Position numbers and translations under genes: made by a program
Shown: piece by piece, positions 37,149-45,418 of the stretch
How the letters are laid out: every line of letters starts with the position of its first letter
Position numbering within the stretch: position 1 is the first letter of the stretch
Notes under the pieces: model-generated
The model's input: the letters and a program-made list of their open reading frames with translations, nothing else
What the model was told of the DNA's origin: nothing
The model's database searches: none
DNA from: Rhizobium lentis
GTDB lineage: Bacteria; Pseudomonadota; Alphaproteobacteria; Rhizobiales; Rhizobiaceae
Length of the DNA stretch: 64,000 bases
Assembly (NCBI RefSeq): GCF_017352135.1
Contig: NZ_CP071455.1
Location: 434,001 to 498,000, forward strand
Direction: 5' to 3'

Positions 37149-37224
37149 TGCTCTTTCCGGGTGATAAAGCCATCGTTGAAAGACCAATTTTTGCCCTCAC
37201 GGTTTTCAGGAGTGGGATACGCCG

Positions 37225-38520
37225 ATGCGTTGGAACCGCTGGTATAGCTTCAGGAGTTACATCAGATCCTCTTTGTGGGTCGTTCCCTTCGTCGCCCTGC
37301 TCCTTTACGTCGCCGCCATCCGACTGGTCTACCTCTTTGAAAACTGGACCCAGTGGCTCACTTTATGGCCCTGGGAATTGGCGGGCACGCAAAGGATGCT
37401 TGAGACGATCATTACAATGACTTTGACATTCGTCGTGTTCACCTTCGGATCGCTGCTGGTGGCAATTCAAGTTGCCGGCGGCCAATTGACGCCCCGGATC
37501 ATCGCGACGACTCTTTTGCGCGACAATGCCATCCGGTTCACCGTAGGCCTTTTCATTTTTACATTGCTGTTTGCAACCGGCGCCCTTGCGAGACTTGATG
37601 CAACCGTTCCCCATGGTATCTCTGCGATCGCGGCGCTGCTTGGTTTTCTTTCCATTGCAGCCTTCCTGTATCTCATAGACTACGCGGCCCGCCTGCTGCG
37701 TCCTGTCAGCATCATCTTGAGAGTCGGCGAAAGCGGTCATGCCGTCATTGAGGAAGTCTATCCCGCACCTGCCAAAACTGACTGCTCCCATCCCGAGTTG
37801 ATCACGTTCACGGGTTCGGCCGACAGGATTGTCTGCCATCAGGCCAATTCCGCGGTCGTGGTCGCTGTCAATATGGCTGCGCTGGTCGCCCTGGCCGAGA
37901 GGACAGATTCGGTCATCGAGCTGGTGCCAAAAGTCGGCGACTTCGTCGGTACGGGCGAAGTTCTTTTCCGCCTATACGGCCAAGATCTGCCGCCGGACAG
38001 CGTCGTGACAGCCTTGGTCGCTTTCGGGCCGGAACGCACGCTCGAACAGGATGCGACATTTGCCTTCAGGATCATCGTCGACATCGGAATCAAAGCGCTA
38101 TCGAAGGCTATCAACGATCCCACGACGGCCGTTCTCGCGATCGATCAGCTTCAACGCCTCCTTTGCTTCGTGGGAGGAAGGCATCTCCTCGGCGACGAGG
38201 TCCGCGGAAAATCCGGCAAATTGAGATTTATCTGCAGAACGCCGAACTGGGAGGACTTCGTGCAACTGACCTTCAGCGAGATACGCCTGTACGGCGCGGA
38301 AAACTTTCAGATCGCCCGCCGTTTGCGAGCGATGATCGAATATGCCTCACAAATTTTGCCTAACGACCGGCGCCCGGCGCTTCTCGCTGAACTCGACCTC
38401 CTCGACCGGATGCTCGAGAGGACTTATGTCTTTCCTGAAGACTTGGCGCTGGCACGCACACCGGACTCACAGGGGTTGGGAGGGGCCGCCGAGCGAACAA
38501 GCGGAGCTAGCGAGCATTAA
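37225..38520 (+). CDS. DUF2254 membrane protein
   Basis: This is a 431-residue protein of the DUF2254 family. Four hydrophobic segments occupy the first 155 residues (LWVVPFVALLLYVAAIRLVYLF; ITMTLTFVVFTFGSLLVAIQVA; FTVGLFIFTLLFATGALA; ISAIAALLGFLSIAAFLYLID). A large soluble part follows, with the conserved VPKVGDFVGTGEVLFRLYG and DIGIKALSKAINDPTTAVLAIDQLQRLL. The function is not established. It is preceded by two FNR/FixK-like boxes. Its 3' end overlaps the convergent sodium symporter gene by 14 bp. Confidence 0.9.
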   Translation: MRWNRWYSFRSYIRSSLWVVPFVALLLYVAAIRLVYLFENWTQWLTLWPWELAGTQRMLETIITMTLTFVVFTFGSLLVAIQVAGGQLTPRIIATTLLRDNAIRFTVGLFIFTLLFATGALARLDATVPHGISAIAALLGFLSIAAFLYLIDYAARLLRPVSIILRVGESGHAVIEEVYPAPAKTDCSHPELITFTGSADRIVCHQANSAVVVAVNMAALVALAERTDSVIELVPKVGDFVGTGEVLFRLYGQDLPPDSVVTALVAFGPERTLEQDATFAFRIIVDIGIKALSKAINDPTTAVLAIDQLQRLLCFVGGRHLLGDEVRGKSGKLRFICRTPNWEDFVQLTFSEIRLYGAENFQIARRLRAMIEYASQILPNDRRPALLAELDLLDRMLERTYVFPEDLALARTPDSQGLGGAAERTSGASEH

Positions 38521-39382
38521 TCGCCAGATCGCGCTTCGGCGCCAGTCGGCCCAATATTTTGGCTACGGCGAATCCGACTATGAGGGTGATGAAGGCTGCC
38601 AGGATGCACATCGTGGTTGATCGTTGATCGGCATTGGCAACTGCTGACAATGGGGCGAGAGCCGCCCCGACATTCCTGGTGCAGACCCCAATTGTGACCA
38701 CGCCGCGCTTCTCGTGAGGAAGCCTGAACGAAACTGCGTAAGAGCACAGAGCCAGCGCGCAATAGTAGATGAACTGTGCTGCTATCGCCCAGGTTCCTAT
38801 GGCGCTGAGAATTTGATCCCAATTCTGCAGGAATGCGACGGAAAGCAACACGGCAGTGCTGAAAGAGACCAGTTTCCTGATAATCGGATCGCACCTATCC
38901 GCCCACCTCTTCGACAGTTGACGCACTGCTATTCCGACGCCGAAAGGTGCGAGAATGAGAAGCAGGAGCGGCCGCGCGATCGTACCCGCACCGGCGTGAA
39001 GGTCTGGAGCAAAAAGAGGAAGTGCGATCGGCATCAAGAGGATTGTGCCAAGGGCAGCAATCACGATGAATGCCGCCGAATAGGCGGCGTCTCCTTTCGC
39101 AATGTCCGACAGCATCGGCATGAATGGTGCACATGGCGCCAGGCCCAGCAGCAGCAAACCAACGGCGTAGGGTTCCGGCAATGCGAGCAACCTTGCAATA
39201 ACAATGGCAAGAATCGGCCCCAGAACGAAGCCTGACAATAGGCTGGGGACGACGAAGTCCTTGTCATGCAGCGCAGTCCAGGCATCCCTGACATCAAGTT
39301 TGAGGCCGACATCTGCCAGGCTGCCGAGCATGAACGAGATGAGCGCGACCTGTAAGGTGTACCTAAGTAACTCCGATGTCAT
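38507..39382 (-). CDS. Bile acid:sodium symporter family (SBF) protein
   Basis: This is a 291-residue membrane protein of the SBF/BASS superfamily with about nine or ten hydrophobic segments. Typical blocks are SFMLGSLADVGLKL at the start, VLGPILAIVIARLLALPEPYAVGLLLLGLAPCAPFMPMLSDIAKGDAAYSA, and CTRNVGAALAPLSAVANAD near the C-terminus, matching the family's core-crossing helices. A GGAAAGGAG site precedes the ATG at 39382. The substrate is unknown; bile acids are unlikely in a soil bacterium, and organic anions are more plausible. No box was found directly upstream, so it may be read from the small gene at 39538-39837. Confidence 0.88.
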   Translation of the reverse strand: MTSELLRYTLQVALISFMLGSLADVGLKLDVRDAWTALHDKDFVVPSLLSGFVLGPILAIVIARLLALPEPYAVGLLLLGLAPCAPFMPMLSDIAKGDAAYSAAFIVIAALGTILLMPIALPLFAPDLHAGAGTIARPLLLLILAPFGVGIAVRQLSKRWADRCDPIIRKLVSFSTAVLLSVAFLQNWDQILSAIGTWAIAAQFIYYCALALCSYAVSFRLPHEKRGVVTIGVCTRNVGAALAPLSAVANADQRSTTMCILAAFITLIVGFAVAKILGRLAPKRDLAINAR

Positions 39383-39537
39383 GTTCTTCTCCTTTCCCCG
39401 GAGAACTCCGCTCTCTCGGTCTGCCCCTTTCTGCCCTGCGCCGTCGGTGCTCTGGCCGAGCTGGCAAGTCCTGGCTTGCGCTGGGGGTTCTAGGATCTTC
39501 CAATCGTTGCCGAAGCGGTCCGGTTGAGCCCCACGGG

Positions 39538-39837
39538 CTAGAATAGATCCGTGCCGCTGCGGCCAACGAACTCAGTTCGGAATCCCCTTTCGTGCGCGTC
39601 TTTCACGAAAGAGTTCGCGCTGAGGGCATCTGCTCGTATGACGTCATTGAAGCATTGAGCGAAGGGGCAGCATAGTTCGTCACGCATCCAGTCGTGGGCG
39701 CGGGGTGACACGGCGGTTATCTGCCAGTCATCATTGCTCGTTCGCTCAAGGCGAAAATCCACACCACCGCGAAGGACATCCGCGCAGCCGGCGCCGGCCA
39801 GCAAGGCCTCTGCGGTTCGCGAGATAACTCCGCTCAT
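39538..39837 (-). CDS. Small protein, paralogue of 50946-51164
   Basis: This is a 99-residue soluble protein. Its core, DFRLERTSNDDWQITAVSPR, AHDWMRDEL...NDVIRADALSANSFVKDAHERGF, aligns with the 72-residue protein at 50946-51164 (DFRVKREEASYWTISPLTPR, AAQWVRANF...VKTNLIGANALIRKARSFGW). Both genes lie downstream of FNR/FixK boxes. The start at 39837 follows AAAGGGGGATGAT; an upstream in-frame ATG at 39939 is less well supported. The family is not known to me. The box at 39967-39980 is centred 136 bp before this start. Confidence 0.65.
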   Translation of the reverse strand: MSGVISRTAEALLAGAGCADVLRGGVDFRLERTSNDDWQITAVSPRAHDWMRDELCCPFAQCFNDVIRADALSANSFVKDAHERGFRTEFVGRSGTDLF

Positions 39838-39966
39838 ATCATCCCCCTTTCTTTCATGGGGTGCGATTACCTCAGGGATGTCGTAGCGCTTCCGTCTGAC
39901 AAAGCGCGGTAAGCGATCATCTCGACCGGCACGCTTCAAGAAGACATCTTTTGACGCCCTTTCTCA

Positions 39967-39980
39967 TTGATGCGGGTCAA
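39967..39980 (-). promoter_or_regulatory. FNR/FixK-type box
   Basis: TTGATGCGGGTCAA fits TTGAT-N4-GTCAA. It lies between the divergent small gene (start 39837) and the universal stress protein gene (start 40152), 111 bp from a second box at 40078-40091. It is assigned to the minus-strand gene because the second box is better placed for the plus-strand gene. Confidence 0.65.
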
Positions 39981-40077
39981 AATGTGATCAGCATTCATCT
40001 CCGTGGTGAAAGCCGCAGGTGCCCGGCCGTTTCAGCCTTCCGGCGAGGGGCGGATCATGGATGGAAGGGTCCACGTC

Positions 40078-40091
40078 TTGACGTGGGTCAA
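40078..40091 (+). promoter_or_regulatory. FNR/FixK-type box for universal stress protein
   Basis: TTGACGTGGGTCAA fits the consensus. It is centred 67.5 bp before the TTG start at 40152, with a possible -10, TAGACT, at 40113-40118. With class II spacing, transcription would begin near 40126, just after the ATG at 40125, which excludes that ATG as the start. Confidence 0.72.
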
Positions 40092-40151
40092 AGCGCCCAC
40101 GAGCAGGCGGACTAGACTTGCGGGATGCAGCCGAAAGAAGGAGGCATTGGA

Positions 40152-40988
40152 TTGCCTTACAAAACGATACTGGTTGTGCTCGGGGTCAATGACTTCAAGG
40201 ACGATATCAAGAACGCCGTCGCCAGCGGTCAGGCTATCGACGCCCACCTCTCGGTCGTAGTGGTGGCCATGGCAGCGCCACCGCCTTTCGGCGCATCTGC
40301 CGAGGAGATTTCAGCCGTCTGGCTGGAGGAGCGCGGAGGCGACATCGCCAAGCTTGCGGAGCATACGAGACATGTGGAAGAGCAGCTTGCATCTTCGGGG
40401 CTTTCGTTTGACGTTCAGGACCTCTACACGGAGGGCGCCTGGACGGACGAGGCGGTCGCCGAAAGAGCGCTGTACGTCGATCTGACCCTTGTCGGCCGGC
40501 GGGCTGCCCACGATCGCGATCTCTGCCCGCGGATCATCGGCGGAGCCTTGTTTCAGGCGCCCGCTCCTCTGATTTTAAATCCGACGGATCAGCCCGCCGA
40601 GATCACTCCTCGCACAGTTCTGATCGCCTGGAACGCCCGGAGGGAAGCGGCGCGCGCGGTTCAGCAGGCCCTTCCAATTCTCCAGCGCGCCGGCGAAGTG
40701 CGTCTTGTTCTGGTTGATCCTTTGGCAAAGACATCGCCAAGCGGTGAGGATCCGGGTGCCGATATCGCCGCCTATCTTGCACGGCAAGGCGTACCTGTCG
40801 CGGCGGAAACCATCGTGAGCGGAGGAAGGCCCGTCCAGGACATCCTCAAGCAACGCGCAGCGGAAATGGGAGCCGATATGATTGTCATGGGCGCGTATGG
40901 CCACTCCCGATTGCGCGAACGAATTTTCGGAGGCGTGACGCGAGCGATGATTGAAACGTGTAATCGGCCGCTTTTCCTCAGTCATTAG
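40152..40988 (+). CDS. Two-domain universal stress protein (UspA family)
   Basis: This is a 278-residue tandem UspA protein with an intact C-terminal nucleotide block, VMGAYGHSRLRERIFGGVTRAMIE. It is the third such paralogue in the window. The likely start is TTG at 40152: GAAGGAGG lies 7 bp upstream, and the protein then begins LPYKTILVVLGVND as its paralogues do. The ATG at 40125 lies at or before the predicted transcription start. A phosphoribosyltransferase gene follows 108 bp downstream on the same strand. Confidence 0.9.
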   Translation: MPYKTILVVLGVNDFKDDIKNAVASGQAIDAHLSVVVVAMAAPPPFGASAEEISAVWLEERGGDIAKLAEHTRHVEEQLASSGLSFDVQDLYTEGAWTDEAVAERALYVDLTLVGRRAAHDRDLCPRIIGGALFQAPAPLILNPTDQPAEITPRTVLIAWNARREAARAVQQALPILQRAGEVRLVLVDPLAKTSPSGEDPGADIAAYLARQGVPVAAETIVSGGRPVQDILKQRAAEMGADMIVMGAYGHSRLRERIFGGVTRAMIETCNRPLFLSH

Positions 40989-41096
40989 CGGAGGCTGTAA
41001 GATCAGTATCGGAATTGGAACAAGGCCGCTGTGCAGGACGAGGCCAATGCCCAAAAGAAGCATGTGCGCTCGAAGCGCGTCAAAGGGAGATCGCCG

Positions 41097-41744
41097 ATGT
41101 TCAAGGATAGAAGAGATGCCGGCCGGAAACTTGCTGCAGCTCTGCTCCGGTATCGCGGGCGAGACGCCGTCGTCGCAGGCCTTCCGCGTGGCGGCATCCC
41201 AGTCGCGTTCGAGATCGCCAGAGCACTGGACGCACCGATGACGATGGTGTTCGTCAGGAAAATTGGGGTGCCCGCGATGCCTGAGCTTGCTATGGGCGCG
41301 GTCGTCGACGGACCGCATCCCTATGTCTTCAAGAACGGCGACATCATACGCCAAGCCGACATCTCGGACGCCGTGTTTCAATCCGCCACGGATATGGAGT
41401 TGAAAGAAATCGCGCGCCGCAAATCCCTGTTCAAGGGGATTTTTCCCGATATCGACATCGCAGGCAGGATCGTCATCCTCGCGGATGACGGCATCGCCAC
41501 TGGCGCAACGATGAAGGCAGTGGCGATGGCAATCAGACAATACGGGGTAGAACGCATCGTCATTGCCGTACCCGTTGCGCCGGCAGAGGTGGTCGCCGAT
41601 CTCGAGGATGAGGTCGAAGAGGTGGTTTGTCTTGAGGCTGGGCTGTCCTTTCGCGCGGTCGGTGATTTCTACTTCCACTTTCCTCAGCTGACAGACGAAG
41701 ACGTCATCAGCTGCTTTAAGCAGCTTGCACCGGCGGCACACTGA
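41097..41744 (+). CDS. Phosphoribosyltransferase-family protein
   Basis: This is a 215-residue type I phosphoribosyltransferase-fold protein. The PRPP loop is VILADDGIATGATMKAV, and the N-terminal DAVVAGLPRGGIPVAFEIARALDAPM is typical of the predicted PRTase group found beside dienelactone hydrolases. It is a paralogue of the N-terminal domain of the fusion protein at 52807-55455. The start at 41097 follows GGGAGATCGCCG. The reaction is unknown: this subgroup is not a recognised purine or pyrimidine salvage enzyme. It probably shares the box of the upstream universal stress protein. Confidence 0.85.
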   Translation: MFKDRRDAGRKLAAALLRYRGRDAVVAGLPRGGIPVAFEIARALDAPMTMVFVRKIGVPAMPELAMGAVVDGPHPYVFKNGDIIRQADISDAVFQSATDMELKEIARRKSLFKGIFPDIDIAGRIVILADDGIATGATMKAVAMAIRQYGVERIVIAVPVAPAEVVADLEDEVEEVVCLEAGLSFRAVGDFYFHFPQLTDEDVISCFKQLAPAAH

Positions 41745-41872
41745 TTGCGTCGGTTAATCCAGCGTCTTATCTGAATGGCGCGCGGCGCTCCCCACCGTAA
41801 TAATCGCGCTCGAGAGGTACAACAGCAAGATAGCTGAATAGACGCAGCGGCTTCATTCCGGTCTGTCTGTAA

Positions 41873-44275
41873 TCACCCTCGAACGGTCCGCCCCCTGCGC
41901 CGCTCGGCCTCCGCCACTATCTGTTTCACAGCCACGAAGCTGTCCGGCGTGACGGAAATGCTGTCGATCCCGCATTCGACGAGAAAGGCGGCAAAGTCGG
42001 GGTGGTCGCTTGGCGCCTGGCCGCAGATGCCGATCTTGGCGCCGGCCTGTCCGGCTTCGGTGACGACTCTCGAAATCATCCACTTTACCGCCGGATCCTG
42101 TTCGTCGAAAAGATCGGCGAGATCGCCAGCGTCCCTGTCGACGCCGAGCGTCAGTTGCGTGAGATCGTTCGAGCCGATGGAGAAGCCATCGAAATAGCGG
42201 GCGAAATCCTTAGCAAGAACGACGTTTGAGGGTATCTCGCACATCACATAGATCTTCAGTCCGTCCTCGCCGCGTTTCAAGCCGCTTTCCGCCATGACCT
42301 GCAGCACCTTCTCAGCTTCTTCGATCGACCGGCAGAAGGGAACCATGACGATGACATTGGCAAAACCCATCTCATTGCGCAGCTTGCGAATGGCGCGGCA
42401 TTCCAGCGCAAAACCCTCACGGTAGCGAGGCGAATAGTAACGGGAGGCGCCACGGAAGCCGAGCATCGGATTTTCTTCCTTGGGCTCGAACTCAGCTCCG
42501 CCCAAAAGCCCGGCATATTCATTCGTTTTGAAATCACTCAAGCGGACGATGGCGGGATTGGGGTGTACCACAGCGGCGATCCGGGCAAGACCACCCGCGA
42601 GAGTGTCGACGAAATACTCCGACTTGTCGTCATAACCCTGCGTCAGCGCCGCGATCTCGTTGCGGGCAACCTCGTCCTTCAGCCTGTCGAAGTGGACAAG
42701 TGCCATCGGATGGATGCGGATGGCGTTGCTGATGACGAACTCCATCCGGGCTAGGCCGACGCCGTCGGCGGGCAGCCGCCACCAGCGGAAGGCCGTAGCC
42801 GGATTTGCAAGATTCAGCATCACTTCGGTCTGCGTCGCCGGCAGGTCGTGGGCATCGAAGGTTTCAACCTCGTATTCGGCAGCCCCGTCATAGACGAACC
42901 CTTCGTACCCCTCCGCGCAGGACACGGTCACCTGCTCGCCCGTATGCAGCAGCAGCGTCGCGGTGCCGGTCCCCACCACCGCCGGCAAGCCGAGCTCGCG
43001 GCTGACAATTGCGGCGTGAGAAGTGCGGCCACCATGATCGGTAACGATCGCCGCCGCCCGTTTCATGATCGGCATCCAGTCCGGGTCGGTTGTCGCGGTT
43101 ACCAATACCGAACCGTCAACGAATTGATCGATATCCTTGGCCGTTTCAACGAGGCAGACGCGGCCCGAGACGATGGCGTCACCGATCGCCAGACCTTCGA
43201 CAAGCTTCTTGCCTTTCTGTTTGATGCTGTAGCTCCTGAACACCCCTGTCTTGTGCCTCGACTGAACTGTTTCCGGCCGCGCCTGCACGATGACGAGTTC
43301 TCCGGCCTCGCCGTTACGGGCCCATTCCATGTCCATCGGACAGCCGTAGTGCTGCTCGATGAGCGATGCCCAGCGGGCGAGCTTGAGCACCGCTTCGTCG
43401 TCAAGCACATAGCTTGCCCGTTCGGCTTTCGAGGTCGGAACGTTAATGGTAGGCTCTTCGGCCGATCCGTAGATCATCTTCTTTGCCTTCGCGCCGCACT
43501 TGCGGGCGACGATGGGGCGGAGAGAGCCGTTTGCGAGGAACGGCTTGAACACTTGGTATTCATCCGGATCGACGGCGCCTTGGACGACGTTCTCGCCGAG
43601 CCCCCAGGCGGCATTGATGAGCACGACCTTGTCAAAGCCGGTTTCCGTGTCAATGGAGAACATGACGCCGGAGCCACCGAGGTCCGACCGGACCATCTGC
43701 TGGATTCCGATCGAGAGTGCGACTTTCAGATGCTCAAAGCCCTTCGTCTGGCGATAGGAGATCGCCCTGTCGGTGAATAGGGAAGCGTAGCAGCGGCGGC
43801 AGGCATCGAGAAGCGAACGCTCACCGCGAATATTCAGGAAACTCTCCTGCTGCCCGGCGAAGCTCGCATCCGGAAGATCTTCGGCCGTGGCGCTGGAGCG
43901 GACAGCAACGGCGACATCTTCGCTTCCGATACGTTTCGAAAGCTCCGCGTAAGCGGCTCGGATGGCGTTCGCCAAGTCCTGTGGCCAGTCGCCGCGCAGG
44001 AAAAGCTTGCGTATGGCCGAACCTGCTTCAGCCAAACTCGCTTTGCCCTGCTGCCAGTCGACGATGCCTGCGGCAACCTTGTCCCGAATACCATTGGCAT
44101 CGACATAATGCCAATAGGCGTCGGCGGTGGTGGCGAAACCCGCCGGTACGGCAATTCCTTTCGGCGAGAGATCCTGGATCATTTCCCCCAGGGAGGCATT
44201 CTTGCCGCCCACTCGGGCGATGTCGCCGCGCCGGAGGTGCTCAAACCAGATCACCTGTTCCATCCCTCCGTCCAT
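41873..44275 (-). CDS. ppsA: Phosphoenolpyruvate synthase
   Basis: This 800-residue protein is phosphoenolpyruvate synthase (pyruvate + ATP + water to PEP + AMP + phosphate). It has the N-terminal ATP-grasp domain (GGKNASLGEMIQDLSPKGIAVPAGFATTADAY; AVRSSATAEDLPDASFAGQQESFLN), the swivelling phosphohistidine domain with DHGGRTSHAAIVSRELGLPAVVGTG, and the C-terminal PEP/pyruvate barrel ending IGICGQAPSDHPDFAAFLVECGIDSISVTPDSF, with the active-site Cys. The start at 44275 follows GGGAGGGTGTC and leaves a normal N-terminus; the frame stays open to 44419 but crosses the shared FNR/FixK box. A minus-strand TACTCT at 44312-44317 is a possible -10. It points to gluconeogenic PEP formation under microaerobic conditions. 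Confidence 0.94.
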   Translation of the reverse strand: MDGGMEQVIWFEHLRRGDIARVGGKNASLGEMIQDLSPKGIAVPAGFATTADAYWHYVDANGIRDKVAAGIVDWQQGKASLAEAGSAIRKLFLRGDWPQDLANAIRAAYAELSKRIGSEDVAVAVRSSATAEDLPDASFAGQQESFLNIRGERSLLDACRRCYASLFTDRAISYRQTKGFEHLKVALSIGIQQMVRSDLGGSGVMFSIDTETGFDKVVLINAAWGLGENVVQGAVDPDEYQVFKPFLANGSLRPIVARKCGAKAKKMIYGSAEEPTINVPTSKAERASYVLDDEAVLKLARWASLIEQHYGCPMDMEWARNGEAGELVIVQARPETVQSRHKTGVFRSYSIKQKGKKLVEGLAIGDAIVSGRVCLVETAKDIDQFVDGSVLVTATTDPDWMPIMKRAAAIVTDHGGRTSHAAIVSRELGLPAVVGTGTATLLLHTGEQVTVSCAEGYEGFVYDGAAEYEVETFDAHDLPATQTEVMLNLANPATAFRWWRLPADGVGLARMEFVISNAIRIHPMALVHFDRLKDEVARNEIAALTQGYDDKSEYFVDTLAGGLARIAAVVHPNPAIVRLSDFKTNEYAGLLGGAEFEPKEENPMLGFRGASRYYSPRYREGFALECRAIRKLRNEMGFANVIVMVPFCRSIEEAEKVLQVMAESGLKRGEDGLKIYVMCEIPSNVVLAKDFARYFDGFSIGSNDLTQLTLGVDRDAGDLADLFDEQDPAVKWMISRVVTEAGQAGAKIGICGQAPSDHPDFAAFLVECGIDSISVTPDSFVAVKQIVAEAERRRGRTVRG

Positions 44276-44339
44276 GACACCCTCCCGGCCTGTCCCAATT
44301 GAACTGCGCCGAGAGTAGACGGGCTCGTCTCCTTCGACC

Positions 44340-44353
44340 TTGATGAAAATCAA
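44340..44353. promoter_or_regulatory. FNR/FixK-type box (divergent, shared)
   Basis: TTGATGAAAATCAA has perfect halves and extends to the 18-bp palindrome-flanked CCTTGATGAAAATCAAGG. Its centre is 71.5 bp from the PEP synthase start and 66.5 bp from the glucokinase-like start, so one box can serve both divergent genes. Confidence 0.82.
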
Positions 44354-44412
44354 GGCCATGGCGCAGCAGCTGGCGCAGACTGGGAAAAGTTTGAAGAATG
44401 CGGAGACCCAAC

Positions 44413-45372
44413 ATGCCAACGCTTTCAGATCGTCACGCCATTGTCGGGGAGATCGGACCGACCCACTTGCGCTTTGCGGTGGCCGATATCGATGAACTGG
44501 CGATGGACCACTATGTCAACTTCCGAACCGCCGACTTCGACTCGATTGAACTGGCGGTCGATGCTTATCTCACGTCGCTGCAGAACCGGCCGGCGAAGAT
44601 GAGCCTCGCCGTGGCCGGTGATATAGCCGGAGGCCATGCTCGCCTCTTTCATCGCCCCTGGAGTTTTAGCGCCAAACAGCTGCAAAACGCTTTTTCCATC
44701 CCCACGGTCAGGCTTATGCGCGACATCGAAGCAGTCTCCCGATCCGTGCCGCTGCTGACGCAGCACGACCTTCTGCAAATCGGCGGAGCAATATCCCCCC
44801 GGGTCGGACCGAAAGCCATCCTGCTGGTGGAAAGGGACGTGGAGGTCGCTGCCGCAGTTCCAGTCGGACCGGGTTGGGGAACCTTATTGGGCCGGGCCGG
44901 CGATATCTCATTCGGCGCCGAAGACGGGGATGAGCTTCTCGTCCTCAATATCATGCGACGTGGACCGGCCAGAATAGCGCTCAGGAATGTCCTGACTTCA
45001 ACCGGGCTTGCGAGCCTTCACGATGCGTTGCGGCAGCATGCCGGTCTCGGTGCATCAACTTGGGGCGTATCGGAGATCATCGAAGCCGCGTCGGCTGAAG
45101 AACCGGATCCCTATGCGAGTGAAACGCTCCGACGCTTCACGACCTGGCTCGGGCGCTTCGCCGGCGATTTGGCGGCCGCTTACGGCGCAGAGGGAGGACT
45201 TTATCTGGCTGGCAGCCTCTCGAACGATCTACGGAACGTTCTGACAGAGGGAACATTCGCCGCCTCGTTCACGGCTGCAGGCGGCCCGTCAGGCTTTGCG
45301 TCGACCGTTCCGGTGCACATCGTGACGGCTTCGAACGTTGCCCTGCGTGGGGCCGCCCTAGCGCTTTCCTGA
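44413..45372 (+). CDS. Glucokinase-like protein with degenerate active site
   Basis: This 319-residue protein follows the glucokinase (Glk) fold along its length but has lost several key motifs. The phosphate loop GDVGGTN of Glk is GEIGPTH here; the NDF motif holding the catalytic Asp is MRDIEAV, so Asp is kept; the adenosine GTGLG loop is PVGPGWG; the glucose-binding GEGGH region is LGRAGDISF. It may have altered sugar specificity or be regulatory. The start at 44413 follows GCGGAGACCCAAC. It is divergent from PEP synthase and shares its box, so the pair may coordinate sugar-phosphate supply. Confidence 0.75.
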   Translation: MPTLSDRHAIVGEIGPTHLRFAVADIDELAMDHYVNFRTADFDSIELAVDAYLTSLQNRPAKMSLAVAGDIAGGHARLFHRPWSFSAKQLQNAFSIPTVRLMRDIEAVSRSVPLLTQHDLLQIGGAISPRVGPKAILLVERDVEVAAAVPVGPGWGTLLGRAGDISFGAEDGDELLVLNIMRRGPARIALRNVLTSTGLASLHDALRQHAGLGASTWGVSEIIEAASAEEPDPYASETLRRFTTWLGRFAGDLAAAYGAEGGLYLAGSLSNDLRNVLTEGTFAASFTAAGGPSGFASTVPVHIVTASNVALRGAALALS

Positions 45373-45418
45373 TTGGCACGAAGGATCTCGCGCGAGGACC
45401 AGCTGGCGTCGCCCGGCT

